DNA of 16,579 nucleotides, taken from NCBI GenBank assembly GCA_016209865.1, contig JACQVL010000145.1, forward strand, positions 1 through 16,579, given 5' to 3'. Shown here in pieces: positions 1 through 7,663 of this stretch (position 1 is its first letter; every line of letters starts with the position of its first letter). The notes below the pieces were generated by a model. That model searched no databases. It was not told the DNA's origin and saw only the letters and a list, made by a program, of their open reading frames with translations. Position numbers and translations under genes: made by a program. Source of the stretch: Candidatus Latescibacterota bacterium (lineage in GTDB: Bacteria; JAAXHH01; JACQVL01).

Positions 1-1449
1 GACCATTACGGCCTGAAGAAGCCCAAGGAGCGGATTCTGGAGTATCTCGCCGTGGTGCATCTGACGAAAACGATCAAGGGCCCGATCCTCTGCTTCGTCG
101 GCCCGCCGGGGGTCGGAAAGACTTCCTTGGGCAAGTCGATCGCGCGGGCGGTGGGACGGAAATTCGTGCGGATGTCGCTGGGCGGCGTCCGGGACGAAGC
201 GGATATCCGGGGACACCGCCGGACGTACATCGGGGCGCTCCCCGGCCGGATCATCCAGGCGATGCGGCGGGCCAGGACGGTCAACCCGGTCATCCTCCTG
301 GACGAGATCGACAAGATGGGGATGGACTTTCGGGGCGACCCGGCCGCGGCGCTCTTAGAGGTGCTCGACCCGGAGCAGAACAACAGCTTTCACGATCATT
401 ACCTCGATATAGAATACGACCTGTCCCGCGTGCTGTTCATCACCACCGCCAACACCGTGTTCACGGTGCCCCACGCCCTGCGGGACCGGATGGAGATCAT
501 CTCCCTGCCCGGCTACCTGGAGCATGAGAAGCTCGCCATCGCCAAAGGGTTTCTCGTCCCCAAGCAGGTCGAGGCGAACGGGCTGGCTTCCGCGCACGTC
601 ACGTTCACGGATCAGGCGATCCTGACGATCATCCGGGAGTACACGCGGGAGGCCGGCGTCCGCAACCTGGAACGCGAGATCGCCGCCATCTGTCGCAAGG
701 TGGCCCGCAGCGTCACTCAAAAAGCAGGACGGCCGAGCCTCCGGGTTGGGGCGAAGCAGGTGCGCGAGTACTTGGGTGCCCCGAGGTTCCAGGAACCGGC
801 GCACTCCATGCAGGATGCGGTCGGGGTAGCCACCGGGCTGGCGTGGACGGAAGCCGGAGGGGAACCCTTGACGATCGAGGTGAGCCTTCTCCGGCGGCAT
901 GGGGAGGGCAAGCTGACGCTGACCGGCCAGCTCGGCGAGGTGATGCAGGAGTCGGCGCACGCGGCGCTCAGCTTCGCCCGCGCCCGTGCCAGCGCGATGG
1001 ACCTCGACGCGAATTTCTACACCGACCTCGAAGTCCATATCCACGTGCCGGAGGGGTCTATCCCGAAAGACGGGCCGTCTGCCGGGGTGGCGATGGCCGC
1101 CGCCCTCTGCTCCGCCCTGTCGAACCGTCCGGTCCACGGGAACATGGCGATGACCGGGGAGATCACCCTCCGTGGGAACGTCCTCCCGGTGGGCGGTCTG
1201 AACGAGAAGATCCTCGCCGCCCGGCGCGCCGGGGTGACGCACGTCATCCTGCCCAAACGGAATGAAAAGGACGTGAACGAACTCCCGCCTCAGCTCCGGA
1301 AGGGCCTTACCTTGCATCTGGTCGAGACGATGGACGACGTCCTCGCCCTCGTCCTCGGCCCGGACGCGGCGTGTCCGGCCCCCCCTACGACCCCGCCAAA
1401 TACATCGGGCCGCTCGGCTGCGGCAGCCCGCCAGCCGGCTCGAGCGTGA
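1..1449 (+). CDS. lon: ATP-dependent protease Lon (C-terminal part; 5' end outside window)
   Basis: Lon is a cytosolic AAA+ serine protease that unfolds and degrades damaged and regulatory proteins. The frame is open from base 1 with no stop upstream, so the N-terminal substrate-binding domain lies outside the window. Numbering from the first visible codon, Walker A GPPGVGKT is at 34-41 and Walker B VILLDEID ends near 104. The protease domain carries the catalytic Ser in PKDGPSAG (residue 360) and the catalytic Lys in NEKILAA (residue 403). Their 43-residue spacing equals that of E. coli Ser679/Lys722. The recognisable family end is near MDDVLALVL. About 30 further residues rich in Pro, Ala and Arg follow, and these are antisense to the 3' end of the convergent anti-sigma gene (65-bp overlap). 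Identity is certain; the natural C-terminus is less so. Confidence 0.97.
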   Translation, partial: DHYGLKKPKERILEYLAVVHLTKTIKGPILCFVGPPGVGKTSLGKSIARAVGRKFVRMSLGGVRDEADIRGHRRTYIGALPGRIIQAMRRARTVNPVILLDEIDKMGMDFRGDPAAALLEVLDPEQNNSFHDHYLDIEYDLSRVLFITTANTVFTVPHALRDRMEIISLPGYLEHEKLAIAKGFLVPKQVEANGLASAHVTFTDQAILTIIREYTREAGVRNLEREIAAICRKVARSVTQKAGRPSLRVGAKQVREYLGAPRFQEPAHSMQDAVGVATGLAWTEAGGEPLTIEVSLLRRHGEGKLTLTGQLGEVMQESAHAALSFARARASAMDLDANFYTDLEVHIHVPEGSIPKDGPSAGVAMAAALCSALSNRPVHGNMAMTGEITLRGNVLPVGGLNEKILAARRAGVTHVILPKRNEKDVNELPPQLRKGLTLHLVETMDDVLALVLGPDAACPAPPTTPPNTSGRSAAAARQPARA

Positions 1450-2170
1450 CCGCGATCGTCTCCAGAACGTCCATATCGGACAGCCCGCGGACGGTCAGGA
1501 CGGCGCTCCCCGTCGAATCCGCCGCGAACACCCCGGCGTTGATCGGTGTCTTCCCCTTCGGGATCGCCCAGAGCTGGTACGTCTTGCCGGCGGGCGCGGC
1601 CGTCAGGCCATAGGCGTAGAACAGGACCGTCTGCGTCCGGGCGTCGATGAACGCCTTCCCGCTCGCCCGCGGCTCAGGGGTCAGACCGGCGAGACGGATC
1701 GACTTGACCTCCGGGTCGGTCATCGTCCGGATGAGGGTGGTGAGTTCGGCCGCCTGCTCCGCCAACGCGGCCACCCGTCCGTTCAGTTGCTGGATCGTCT
1801 CGCGCTGCTGCGTGATCTGGCGGTTGAGGTAGAACGTCGCGCCCCCCAGGCTCAGGATCAGAGAAGCGGCGACTGCGATCGTCAGGGGCACCCAGCGCCC
1901 CGGACCCGGCCTCGCCGGACGAACCGCCTCTGCCTCCATCGGCGCGCCGCTCTGGATGCTCTGCCGGATGCGTTCTTTGAGCGCGGGGGATGGGGCGCGC
2001 TGCGGCAGCGCATACGGCAGGAGAGCGGTCGCCTCGGCCAACTCCCAGAAGGTCTCCCGGCACGTCGCGCAGGGGCTATTCAGGTGCTCCTCGAACCGAC
2101 GGCGTTCCGGTTCATCGAGCAGGCCGAGCGTTTGCAGGGCGCACAATTCGTCGAATTCGTCGTGGTTCAT
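1385..2170 (-). CDS. RskA-type membrane anti-sigma factor
   Basis: This protein should hold the adjacent ECF sigma factor at the inner membrane and release it on a signal, usually by regulated proteolysis. With the start at 2170 it has 261 residues. It has an N-terminal zinc-binding anti-sigma motif H29-x4-C34-x2-C37, a Pro-rich linker, one membrane span at about 95-114, a Gln/Glu-rich coiled coil at about 116-150, and a C-terminal RskA domain ending in a TLEPAGG...PSGP-type motif. The frame could open 12 codons earlier (2206), but that would overlap the sigma gene. ATG at 2170 follows the sigma TGA by one base (TGAGATG), which suggests translational coupling. Its 3' end overlaps lon. The family call is strong; the inducing signal is unknown. 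Confidence 0.9.
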   Translation of the reverse strand: MNHDEFDELCALQTLGLLDEPERRRFEEHLNSPCATCRETFWELAEATALLPYALPQRAPSPALKERIRQSIQSGAPMEAEAVRPARPGPGRWVPLTIAVAASLILSLGGATFYLNRQITQQRETIQQLNGRVAALAEQAAELTTLIRTMTDPEVKSIRLAGLTPEPRASGKAFIDARTQTVLFYAYGLTAAPAGKTYQLWAIPKGKTPINAGVFAADSTGSAVLTVRGLSDMDVLETIAVTLEPAGGLPQPSGPMYLAGS

Positions 2171-2171
2171 C

Positions 2172-2741
2172 TCATACCGCCCGGAGGTACGGACTGAGTA
2201 CCTCACGAAGTTTACGGAGCCCTAAGCGGATTCGAGTCTTGACCGTGCCCAACGGTTCCCCAATCTGCGCCGCGATCTGCGCCTGTGTCAACCCATCGAA
2301 ATACGCCAACTCCAGGGCGCTGCGCTGGGCCGCCGGCAGGGTCTCCAGGGCGTTGCGGACGAGCGACTGCCGTTCTTGCTCCAGCAGTGATTCGAGCGGC
2401 TGACTGCTCGTCACCGCCTCCAGGCCCTCGGGGAGCGGGTCTGCGCCGCCTAAGGTGTCGCGCTTCGACGCGCCCGCCCGTAACCGGTCGATCGCCCGGT
2501 TGCGTGTCAGAGTCACCAGCCACACCGCAAGGCTCCCGCGCGCCTCGTCGTACGTGTCCGTATGCTCCCACAGGTAGAGGAAGACATCGTGGACGATCGT
2601 CTCGGCATCCGTTCGATCGCTCAGGATGCGCAACGCCAGGGTATAGAGCGTCCGGCAATACCTCTCGTACAGCAGGCTGAAGGCATTCATATCCTTCTGC
2701 TGAACCCGCTGGAGAAGATAGCGATCCAGGTCAGTCTGCAT
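2172..2741 (-). CDS. ECF-family RNA polymerase sigma factor (SigK/RpoE-like)
   Basis: A 189-residue alternative sigma factor that directs RNA polymerase to a dedicated regulon. Region 2 covers about residues 20-90, with the core-binding and -10 recognition helices (DAETIVHDVFLYLWEH, then VTLTRNRAIDRLR). Region 4 covers about 133-183, with the -35 helix-turn-helix (LTQAQIAAQIGEPLGTVKTRI). No extra domain is present, as is usual for ECF sigmas. It is followed one base later by its RskA-type anti-sigma gene, the classical cognate arrangement, and preceded by tsaE with a 26-bp gap. Shine-Dalgarno AGGAG lies 8 bases upstream but can pair with CTCCT just before the start codon (see separate entry). 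It resembles SigK/RskA-type pairs more than iron-starvation ECFs. No target promoter was identified. Confidence 0.93.
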   Translation of the reverse strand: MQTDLDRYLLQRVQQKDMNAFSLLYERYCRTLYTLALRILSDRTDAETIVHDVFLYLWEHTDTYDEARGSLAVWLVTLTRNRAIDRLRAGASKRDTLGGADPLPEGLEAVTSSQPLESLLEQERQSLVRNALETLPAAQRSALELAYFDGLTQAQIAAQIGEPLGTVKTRIRLGLRKLREVLSPYLRAV

Positions 2742-2754
2742 AGGAGGGACTCCT
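2742..2754 (-). promoter_or_regulatory. Short hairpin covering the sigma-factor ribosome binding site
   Basis: On the coding strand the leader reads AGGAGTCCCTCCT and runs directly into the ATG. AGGAG (the Shine-Dalgarno) and CTCCT are perfect complements around a 3-base loop. A 5-bp stem could mask the ribosome site and make translation depend on readthrough from tsaE or on conditions. Such a short stem can arise by chance. Confidence 0.3.
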
Positions 2755-2767
2755 GCCTGGAATGAAC

Positions 2768-3232
2768 CTACACCCGCATTGCCGTGATCACGCGTTGCTC
2801 ATCCCCAAGAATCTCGATCCGAAGCTCAATGCAGGACGCGGGAAGGAAATCAGGGAATTTGTCCGCCCATTCGATCAGACAGACGCCCTCCCCGCCGTAG
2901 AGGTAGTCGTCGTAGCCGAGGTCGAGCAGCGCCCCGGCGTCGTCGATCCGGTACAGGTCGAAATGGTAGACCGTCGTCCGTCCCTGGTACTGATTGATGA
3001 GGACGAACGTCGGACTGGTGACGTCGTCTTCGACTTCCAATCCCGCGCACAGGCCCTGAATCAGACACGTCTTCCCGCTGCCTAATTCCCCGATGAGGGC
3101 GACCACATCCCCTGTCGCCAGACGCAGCCCCAGCCCGCGGCCGAGTTCGTACGTCTCGTCCGGACTCGTCGTGAGAAACACGCCGGCCACTTTCCGGCCG
3201 GTCTGGCAGGATTCTTGCTGGACAGGCTGCAT
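2768..3232 (-). CDS. tsaE: TsaE, ATPase of the tRNA t6A-modification complex
   Basis: TsaE is the small P-loop ATPase that works with TsaB and TsaD to put threonylcarbamoyl on A37 of ANN-decoding tRNAs. At 154 residues it is of normal length. Walker A GELGSGKT is at 48-55, the family motif SPTFVLINQY at about 73-82, the Walker-B-like YHFDLYR at 89-95, and the conserved LIEWADKF at 119-126. The chosen ATG has AGAGG 6-7 bases upstream. The first 16 residues are a non-conserved extension, so a slightly later start is possible. It lies 16 bp after the PorX-like gene and 26 bp before the sigma gene, so the three are probably cotranscribed. From memory, tsaE also neighbours porX in many Bacteroidota. 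None of its partners (tsaB, tsaD) is here. Confidence 0.95.
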   Translation of the reverse strand: MQPVQQESCQTGRKVAGVFLTTSPDETYELGRGLGLRLATGDVVALIGELGSGKTCLIQGLCAGLEVEDDVTSPTFVLINQYQGRTTVYHFDLYRIDDAGALLDLGYDDYLYGGEGVCLIEWADKFPDFLPASCIELRIEILGDEQRVITAMRV

Positions 3233-3248
3233 CGCCCGCCTCTGGACT

Positions 3249-4862
3249 TTACTGACTCCTGACCCCTGACCCCTGACCCCTGCTTTGTTTCGGCCGCATC
3301 GTGCAGATCGGCAGGATCATCTCCTCTATCGACAGCCCGCCGTGCTGGAAACTGTCCTGGTACTGGCGTTCGTATTCATGAAATTTCGTCGGGTAGACGA
3401 AATAGTAATCTTCTTTGGCGATGATGTAATTCGTGCTCTGCGAGTAGACCGGGAGGCGGTAACGTTTGGGGTCGTCGATGAGCATCGCGTGTCGCCGGTC
3501 GCAGCCGAGATGGTCTCCGTACTTGTACCGCAGGTTCGTGGACGTCTCCCGGTCGCCGTACGCCTTCGTCCCCCGCATCCCCAAGACCGCCCCGTGATCG
3601 GACGTCAGGATGACCGTACATTCCTGGCGGGACAGCGTCCGCAGGATGTCGAACAGGGCAGAATGGCTGAACCAGGATTTCGTCAGCGTGCGGAACCCGG
3701 ACTCATCCGGGGCGATCTCCTGGAGAATCTCCGACTCGGAACGGCCGTGCGCCAGGATGTCGACGAAATTGAACACCATCGACACGAAGGGAGCGTCGTA
3801 GTAGGTGGTGATCTTCCGGGCGACACTCCGGGCTTCTTCGACGTCGAGCACCTTCACGTACTTCGGCTCAGGCTGGAGTTGAATCCGCAGCCGTTCGAGC
3901 TGCAGGTCGAGGAGCTGGCGTTCATACCGGTTCCGGCTCTGCTCGTCCTTCATCCCCCGGTCCCAGAGGGTCGGGTAGATCGTAGCGATGTCGGCGGGGA
4001 ACAGTCCGCTGAAGATCGCGTTCCGCGAGTACGGGGTCGCGCTGGGGAGGATGGAGTAGTAGTACTGCCGGTCGATCGTGAAATACTCGGCCACCAGCGG
4101 CTCGATCGTCAGCCACTGGTCGAGCCGCATACAGTCGATGACGATGAAGCAGACGCGCCAGTCGGACCGGAGATGGGGGGCGACGAACTGCTGGATGACG
4201 TCGACCGACAGCGGGGGCGCGTCCTGTCCGCCGACCCAGGCTGCGTAGTGTTGCTCGACAAAATCCCCGAACACCGCGTTACATTCCCGGTGCTGATCCC
4301 GCTGGGTCTGCTTCAGGCCGGCATCCTGGAACCGGTCGAGCTCGACATCCCACTCGGACAGGGTGCGATGGATGTCGACCCAGTCCCGCCAGGTGAGCGG
4401 TCCGCAGAGCCGTTCGCGGATGGTGTTGAACTCGGCGATGTAGTCCCGGACGACCCAGCCCTCGCGGAGTTTCTTCGCGTCTAAGACCCGTTTGCAGGCG
4501 GACAGGATCTGGCTGGGGTTGACCGGCTTGGTCAGGTAATCGGCGATCTTCCGCCCGATCGCCTCGTCCATCAGCCGTTCCTCTTCATTCTTCGTGATCA
4601 TGATGACGGGCAGGTTCGGCTGGATGTCCGCGATCGCCGCTAAGGTCGCCAGCCCATCCCGTCCCGGCATCATCTCGTCCAACAGCATCAGGTCGAAGTG
4701 CTGACGCTGGCAAAGGGCGATCGCATCATCCCCGTTGGAGATGGGCGTCACGTCATAGTGGCGTTCACGGAGGAACATCAGATGAGGCCGGAGGAGATCG
4801 ATCTCATCGTCGACCCAGAGGATGCGTTTGGCCTCGTCGGAACCGGTGCGCGGTGCTGCCAT
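3249..4862 (-). CDS. porX: PorX-like response regulator with PglZ (alkaline-phosphatase fold) output domain
   Basis: A 537-residue regulator. The receiver domain (about 12-128) has acidic residues D18-D19, phospho-acceptor Asp62 in LMLLDEMMPG, Thr90 and Lys112 in YLTKPV. A helical linker follows, then a PglZ domain (about 235-525) of the alkaline-phosphatase superfamily with likely metal/nucleophile residues Asp243 (VIDCMRLD), Thr276 (PSATPYS), Asp368 and His372 (DILAHG), and Asp422-His423 (TSDHG). In Bacteroidota, PorX controls type IX secretion and gliding genes and is reported to hydrolyse oligonucleotides. Length and motif order match PorX. The start has AAGGAG 7 bases upstream. The last 11 residues (SRGQGSGVRSQ) are encoded by a heptamer repeat and are probably not ancestral. 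A PorY-like kinase lies just upstream. No type IX secretion gene is in the window, so the output here is inferred. Confidence 0.9.
   Translation of the reverse strand: MAAPRTGSDEAKRILWVDDEIDLLRPHLMFLRERHYDVTPISNGDDAIALCQRQHFDLMLLDEMMPGRDGLATLAAIADIQPNLPVIMITKNEEERLMDEAIGRKIADYLTKPVNPSQILSACKRVLDAKKLREGWVVRDYIAEFNTIRERLCGPLTWRDWVDIHRTLSEWDVELDRFQDAGLKQTQRDQHRECNAVFGDFVEQHYAAWVGGQDAPPLSVDVIQQFVAPHLRSDWRVCFIVIDCMRLDQWLTIEPLVAEYFTIDRQYYYSILPSATPYSRNAIFSGLFPADIATIYPTLWDRGMKDEQSRNRYERQLLDLQLERLRIQLQPEPKYVKVLDVEEARSVARKITTYYDAPFVSMVFNFVDILAHGRSESEILQEIAPDESGFRTLTKSWFSHSALFDILRTLSRQECTVILTSDHGAVLGMRGTKAYGDRETSTNLRYKYGDHLGCDRRHAMLIDDPKRYRLPVYSQSTNYIIAKEDYYFVYPTKFHEYERQYQDSFQHGGLSIEEMILPICTMRPKQSRGQGSGVRSQ
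3252..3282. repeat. Tandem heptamer array, unit CTGACCC, 4.4 copies
   Basis: Four consecutive 7-bp units plus a partial fifth. The first unit has one substitution (CTGACTC) and the others are perfect. The array lies inside the final codons of the PorX-like gene, ending at its stop codon. The same unit recurs at 12963-12979, with 15 identical bases. Confidence 0.85.
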
Positions 4863-4881
4863 GATGGAACTCCTTTCCTAC

Positions 4882-4940
4882 AGTGACGAGTGGCGAGTGA
4901 CGATGGTCTTACTCGTCACTCGTCACTATTCACTCGTCAC
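4882..4940. repeat. Fold-back heptamer array, unit GAGTGAC / GTCACTC
   Basis: On the plus strand about three units of GAGTGAC (one reads GAGTGGC) run to 4903. After a short spacer about four units of the reverse complement GTCACTC run to 4940. The perfect inner stem pairs 4895-4903 (GAGTGACGA) with 4913-4921 (TCGTCACTC) around a 9-base loop. The array fills the 85-bp gap between the PorY-like stop and the PorX-like start. There is no U-tract for an intrinsic terminator, though the stem could modulate porX expression. Confidence 0.8.
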
Positions 4941-4947
4941 CGCTTTT

Positions 4948-6210
4948 CTATCCCGACGCGGGCAACGTGACCTCAAAGACTGTCCCCAGACCCGGCCGGC
5001 TTTCCCGGAGGACGAGCTTCCCGCGGTGGTAGTCTTCGATGATCCGCTTCGCTAAAGTCAGTCCTAACCCCCATCCGCGCTTCTTGGTCGTGTAGCCCGG
5101 GTCAAAAATCTTCTTCTGCGCGTGAACCGGGATGCCCTTCCCGTTGTCCTCGATCGTGATCGTCACGCCGTGAGCGTCGAGCGTCCGCCGGGCGTCCACC
5201 CGGATGAGGCCGGTGGGTTTCTCGATCGCGTCGAGCGCGTTCTTCAGAAGGTTCTCGATCACCCATTCCACCAGTTCCCGGTTGATGTTGACGGGCGGCA
5301 GGTCGTCGTACGACTCCTGGATTTCGACCGTCTTCTCCTGCTGCGGGACCCGTTTACGGAAGTAGTCGACCATATCGGCGATCAGGGGCTTGAGGTCCTG
5401 GCTGCGGAATTCCGGGATCGACCCGATCTGGCTGAACCGGGAGGCGATCTTGTTCAAGCGGGAGATGTCCCCCTCCATCTCGCTGATGATCTGGTCGAAC
5501 TTGCGGCCTGACGCCCGGCGCTCCGACCCGTCGGGTTGTAGTTCCATCCGGAGCAGTTCCAGCCAGCCCATCATGGATGACAGCGGGGTCCCGAATTGAT
5601 GGGCGGTTTCCCGCGCCATCCCGACCCAGATGTTCCGTTTCTCGATCTGGTTGATGTTCCGGTAGAGGAACAGGCTGAGAAACACGAACAGCCCTGCCAC
5701 GCCGATCTCGACGAACGGCAGCCAGCGCATCCGGCGGACCGACGGGGAGTACTGGTAGTGCAGGTACATCTCCAGGCCCGGTTCCCCGCCCACGTGAAAC
5801 GGGACCGGCTCGGTCTCGGCGTCCATCCGGCGCACGACCTGGCGGACCTGGGCGAGGACGGCCGGGTCGTCGGGACGCTGTGGGACGTTCACCCCTTTCC
5901 ATGCAGTCGGCGCGCCCTTCGCGTCCGTCAGCACGACTGGGACGTTCATCCGCTCGATCTGGCGGAGCACTAAGCTGAGTTCCGGTCCCTCCATCACGCG
6001 CTCCGAGGCCGCCATCGTGATGAAGAAAACCCCGTACGCGTTGATCAGCTCTCGCTGGTTGGTCTCGAGGTCCCGTACCATCGTCTGGGCATGGAACAGG
6101 AAGGCCAGGGTCAACACCACGCCCGCGACGAAGAAATACCCCTTCAGCGCGCCGGGACTGCCGAGCGACCGTGCGGTTCGTCTGATCAGACCGATATCCG
6201 GGAGCATCAT
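4948..6210 (-). CDS. porY: PorY-like membrane sensor histidine kinase
   Basis: A 420-residue kinase expected to autophosphorylate and pass phosphate to the PorX-like regulator encoded next. Membrane spans are at about 24-42 and 164-184 and bracket a ~120-residue sensor region outside the cytoplasm. There is no HAMP domain: the H-box ETAHQFGTPLSSMMGW follows the second span directly, with His204 as phospho-acceptor. The catalytic domain shows the N-box ENLLKNALDAI (Asn320, Asn324), G1 DNGKGIP (355-361), F-box FDPGYTTKK and G2 GWGLGLTLAKRI (379-390). The HQ[LF]GTPLSS form of the H-box is typical of the PorY group. Either of two adjacent ATG codons could start it; upstream Shine-Dalgarno signals are weak. 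The fold-back repeat separates it from porX by 85 bp. The kinase call is certain; the PorY assignment rests on architecture, H-box and neighbour. Confidence 0.88.
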   Translation of the reverse strand: MMLPDIGLIRRTARSLGSPGALKGYFFVAGVVLTLAFLFHAQTMVRDLETNQRELINAYGVFFITMAASERVMEGPELSLVLRQIERMNVPVVLTDAKGAPTAWKGVNVPQRPDDPAVLAQVRQVVRRMDAETEPVPFHVGGEPGLEMYLHYQYSPSVRRMRWLPFVEIGVAGLFVFLSLFLYRNINQIEKRNIWVGMARETAHQFGTPLSSMMGWLELLRMELQPDGSERRASGRKFDQIISEMEGDISRLNKIASRFSQIGSIPEFRSQDLKPLIADMVDYFRKRVPQQEKTVEIQESYDDLPPVNINRELVEWVIENLLKNALDAIEKPTGLIRVDARRTLDAHGVTITIEDNGKGIPVHAQKKIFDPGYTTKKRGWGLGLTLAKRIIEDYHRGKLVLRESRPGLGTVFEVTLPASG

Positions 6211-6279
6211 AGCAACCTACTCGGTAATACGTAAAACCGGAGAGGACGGTTCCAATGCCCCATCCCTCACTTCCCCGCC

Positions 6280-6348
6280 GGGCAGTGGGCAATGGGCAGT
6301 GGGCAGTCGAAGCCATTCCCCCGTCTACTGCCTACTGCCCATCTGCCC
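6280..6348. repeat. Fold-back heptamer array, unit GGGCAGT / ACTGCCC
   Basis: Four direct units at 6280-6307 (GGGCAGT, GGGCAAT, GGGCAGT, GGGCAGT) are followed by the inverted units at 6327-6348. Bases 6294-6307 pair with 6327-6340 with a single mismatch over 14 positions and a 19-base loop. It lies in the 168-bp gap downstream of the serS stop and upstream of the PorY-like start. It could act as a transcript stem, but no U-run follows. Confidence 0.8.
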
Positions 6349-6378
6349 GGTGGAGAGGGGGGATGGGAGGACTGCCCA

Positions 6379-7647
6379 TCATTCAATCACCCTCACGCCG
6401 CCCATGTACGGCCGGAGCACCTCCGGGATGACGACCGTGCCGTCTTTCGTCTGGTACTGTTCGAGGATGGCGATGACCGTCCGCGGGAGGGCCAGGCCGG
6501 AGCCGTTCAGGGTATGGACGAGCTGCGTCTTGCCTGTCTTCATCCGGTACCGGATGTCCATCCGTCGCGCCTGAAAATCCTCGAAATTGCTGCACGAGGA
6601 GACCTCTAAGTACCGGCCGACGCCGGGCGCCCAGACCTCCAGGTCGTAGCATTTCGCCGCGGCGAAGCTCAGGTCGCCCGTGCTGAGGAGCAGCACCCGG
6701 TAGGGAAGGTTGAGGAGCTGGAGGACGTCTTCCGCGTTCTGCACCAGGCTCTCCAGCTCGTCGTACGACGTCTCCGGGCGGACGAATTTCACCATCTCGA
6801 CTTTGTCGAACTGGTGGACGCGGATGAACCCGCGCGTCTCCCGGCCGTACGACCCGGCTTCCCGGCGGAAGCATGGGCTGTACGCGGTGTAGTAGACGGG
6901 GAGGGTCTCCTCGGGCAGGACCTCGTCCCGGTGAAGGTTGGTCACGGGCACTTCTGCGGTGGGGATCAAGAAGAAGTCATCCACCTCGCACCGGTACATG
7001 TCCTCCTCTAATTTGGGCAATTGGCCGGTCCCGAACATGCTCTGGCGGTTGACGACGTACGGGGTCGAGACTTCAGTATACCCGTGTTTCTGGATGTGCA
7101 GGTCGAGCATGAACTGGATGAGGGCGCGCTCGAGCTTGGCGCCCAGTCCTTTGAGGACGATAAAATTGCTCCCCGTGACCTTCCCACCCCGCTGGAAATC
7201 CAGGATGCCTAACCGCTCCCCGATCTCCCAATGGGGCTTCCGCTCGAAATCGACGTCCGGTGTCGCCCCCCAGTACCGCACCTCGACGTTGGAGGAGGCG
7301 TCCGGGCCGACGGGCACAGATGTGTGGGGGATGTTGGGGATACGGACGAAGATCGCCTGCATCGCCGCCGAGATCGTCGCCACGTCGTCGTCGAGCTGCT
7401 TGATCTGGTCGGCCACGTCGCGCATCGCCTCGATCTGTGCCGTCGCGTCTTTCCCTTCGCGTTTCAGCCGGGCGATGTCTTCGGAGACGGTGTTCCGTCG
7501 CTGTTTCAAGTCCTCCGCCTGTTTCAACAGCGTCCGGCGGCGCTCGCCATAGGCCAGGTACGCATCCAGGTCGACCCGTTCGTTCTTGTTGGCGATCGCC
7601 TGGCGGACGAGGTCGAGGTGTGCGCGCACGAAGCGTTGGTCTAGCAT
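6379..7647 (-). CDS. serS: Seryl-tRNA synthetase
   Basis: Class II synthetase that charges tRNA-Ser (and tRNA-Sec) with serine in the cytosol. The 422 residues are the usual bacterial length. The N-terminal ~100 residues form the long antiparallel coiled-coil arm, rich in Lys, Arg and Glu, that grips the tRNA variable arm. The catalytic core shows motif 2 ([22 protein letters not shown]) and motif 3 ([18 protein letters not shown]), with the conserved [15 protein letters not shown] between them. The frame could extend 29 codons upstream, but ATG at 7647 gives the standard MLDQRFVR start and has AGGAG about 8 bases upstream, so the longer start is rejected. It follows the oxidoreductase gene by 16 bp. 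Confidence 0.97.
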   Translation of the reverse strand: MLDQRFVRAHLDLVRQAIANKNERVDLDAYLAYGERRRTLLKQAEDLKQRRNTVSEDIARLKREGKDATAQIEAMRDVADQIKQLDDDVATISAAMQAIFVRIPNIPHTSVPVGPDASSNVEVRYWGATPDVDFERKPHWEIGERLGILDFQRGGKVTGSNFIVLKGLGAKLERALIQFMLDLHIQKHGYTEVSTPYVVNRQSMFGTGQLPKLEEDMYRCEVDDFFLIPTAEVPVTNLHRDEVLPEETLPVYYTAYSPCFRREAGSYGRETRGFIRVHQFDKVEMVKFVRPETSYDELESLVQNAEDVLQLLNLPYRVLLLSTGDLSFAAAKCYDLEVWAPGVGRYLEVSSCSNFEDFQARRMDIRYRMKTGKTQLVHTLNGSGLALPRTVIAILEQYQTKDGTVVIPEVLRPYMGGVRVIE

Positions 7648-7663
7648 GCTGAACTCCTTTGTC

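Noticed and set aside
355-1317. 320-codon minus-strand frame inside lon
   Set aside because: Antisense shadow of the Lon ATPase and protease domains, with no ribosome site and composition biased as expected for a shadow.
3285-4484. 399-codon plus-strand frame
   Set aside because: Antisense of the PorX-like gene, whose receiver and PglZ motifs are unambiguous.
4882-6348. CRISPR array interpretation of the spaced short repeats
   Set aside because: Units are 7 bp and directly adjacent, with no 25-40-bp spacers, and no cas genes are present.
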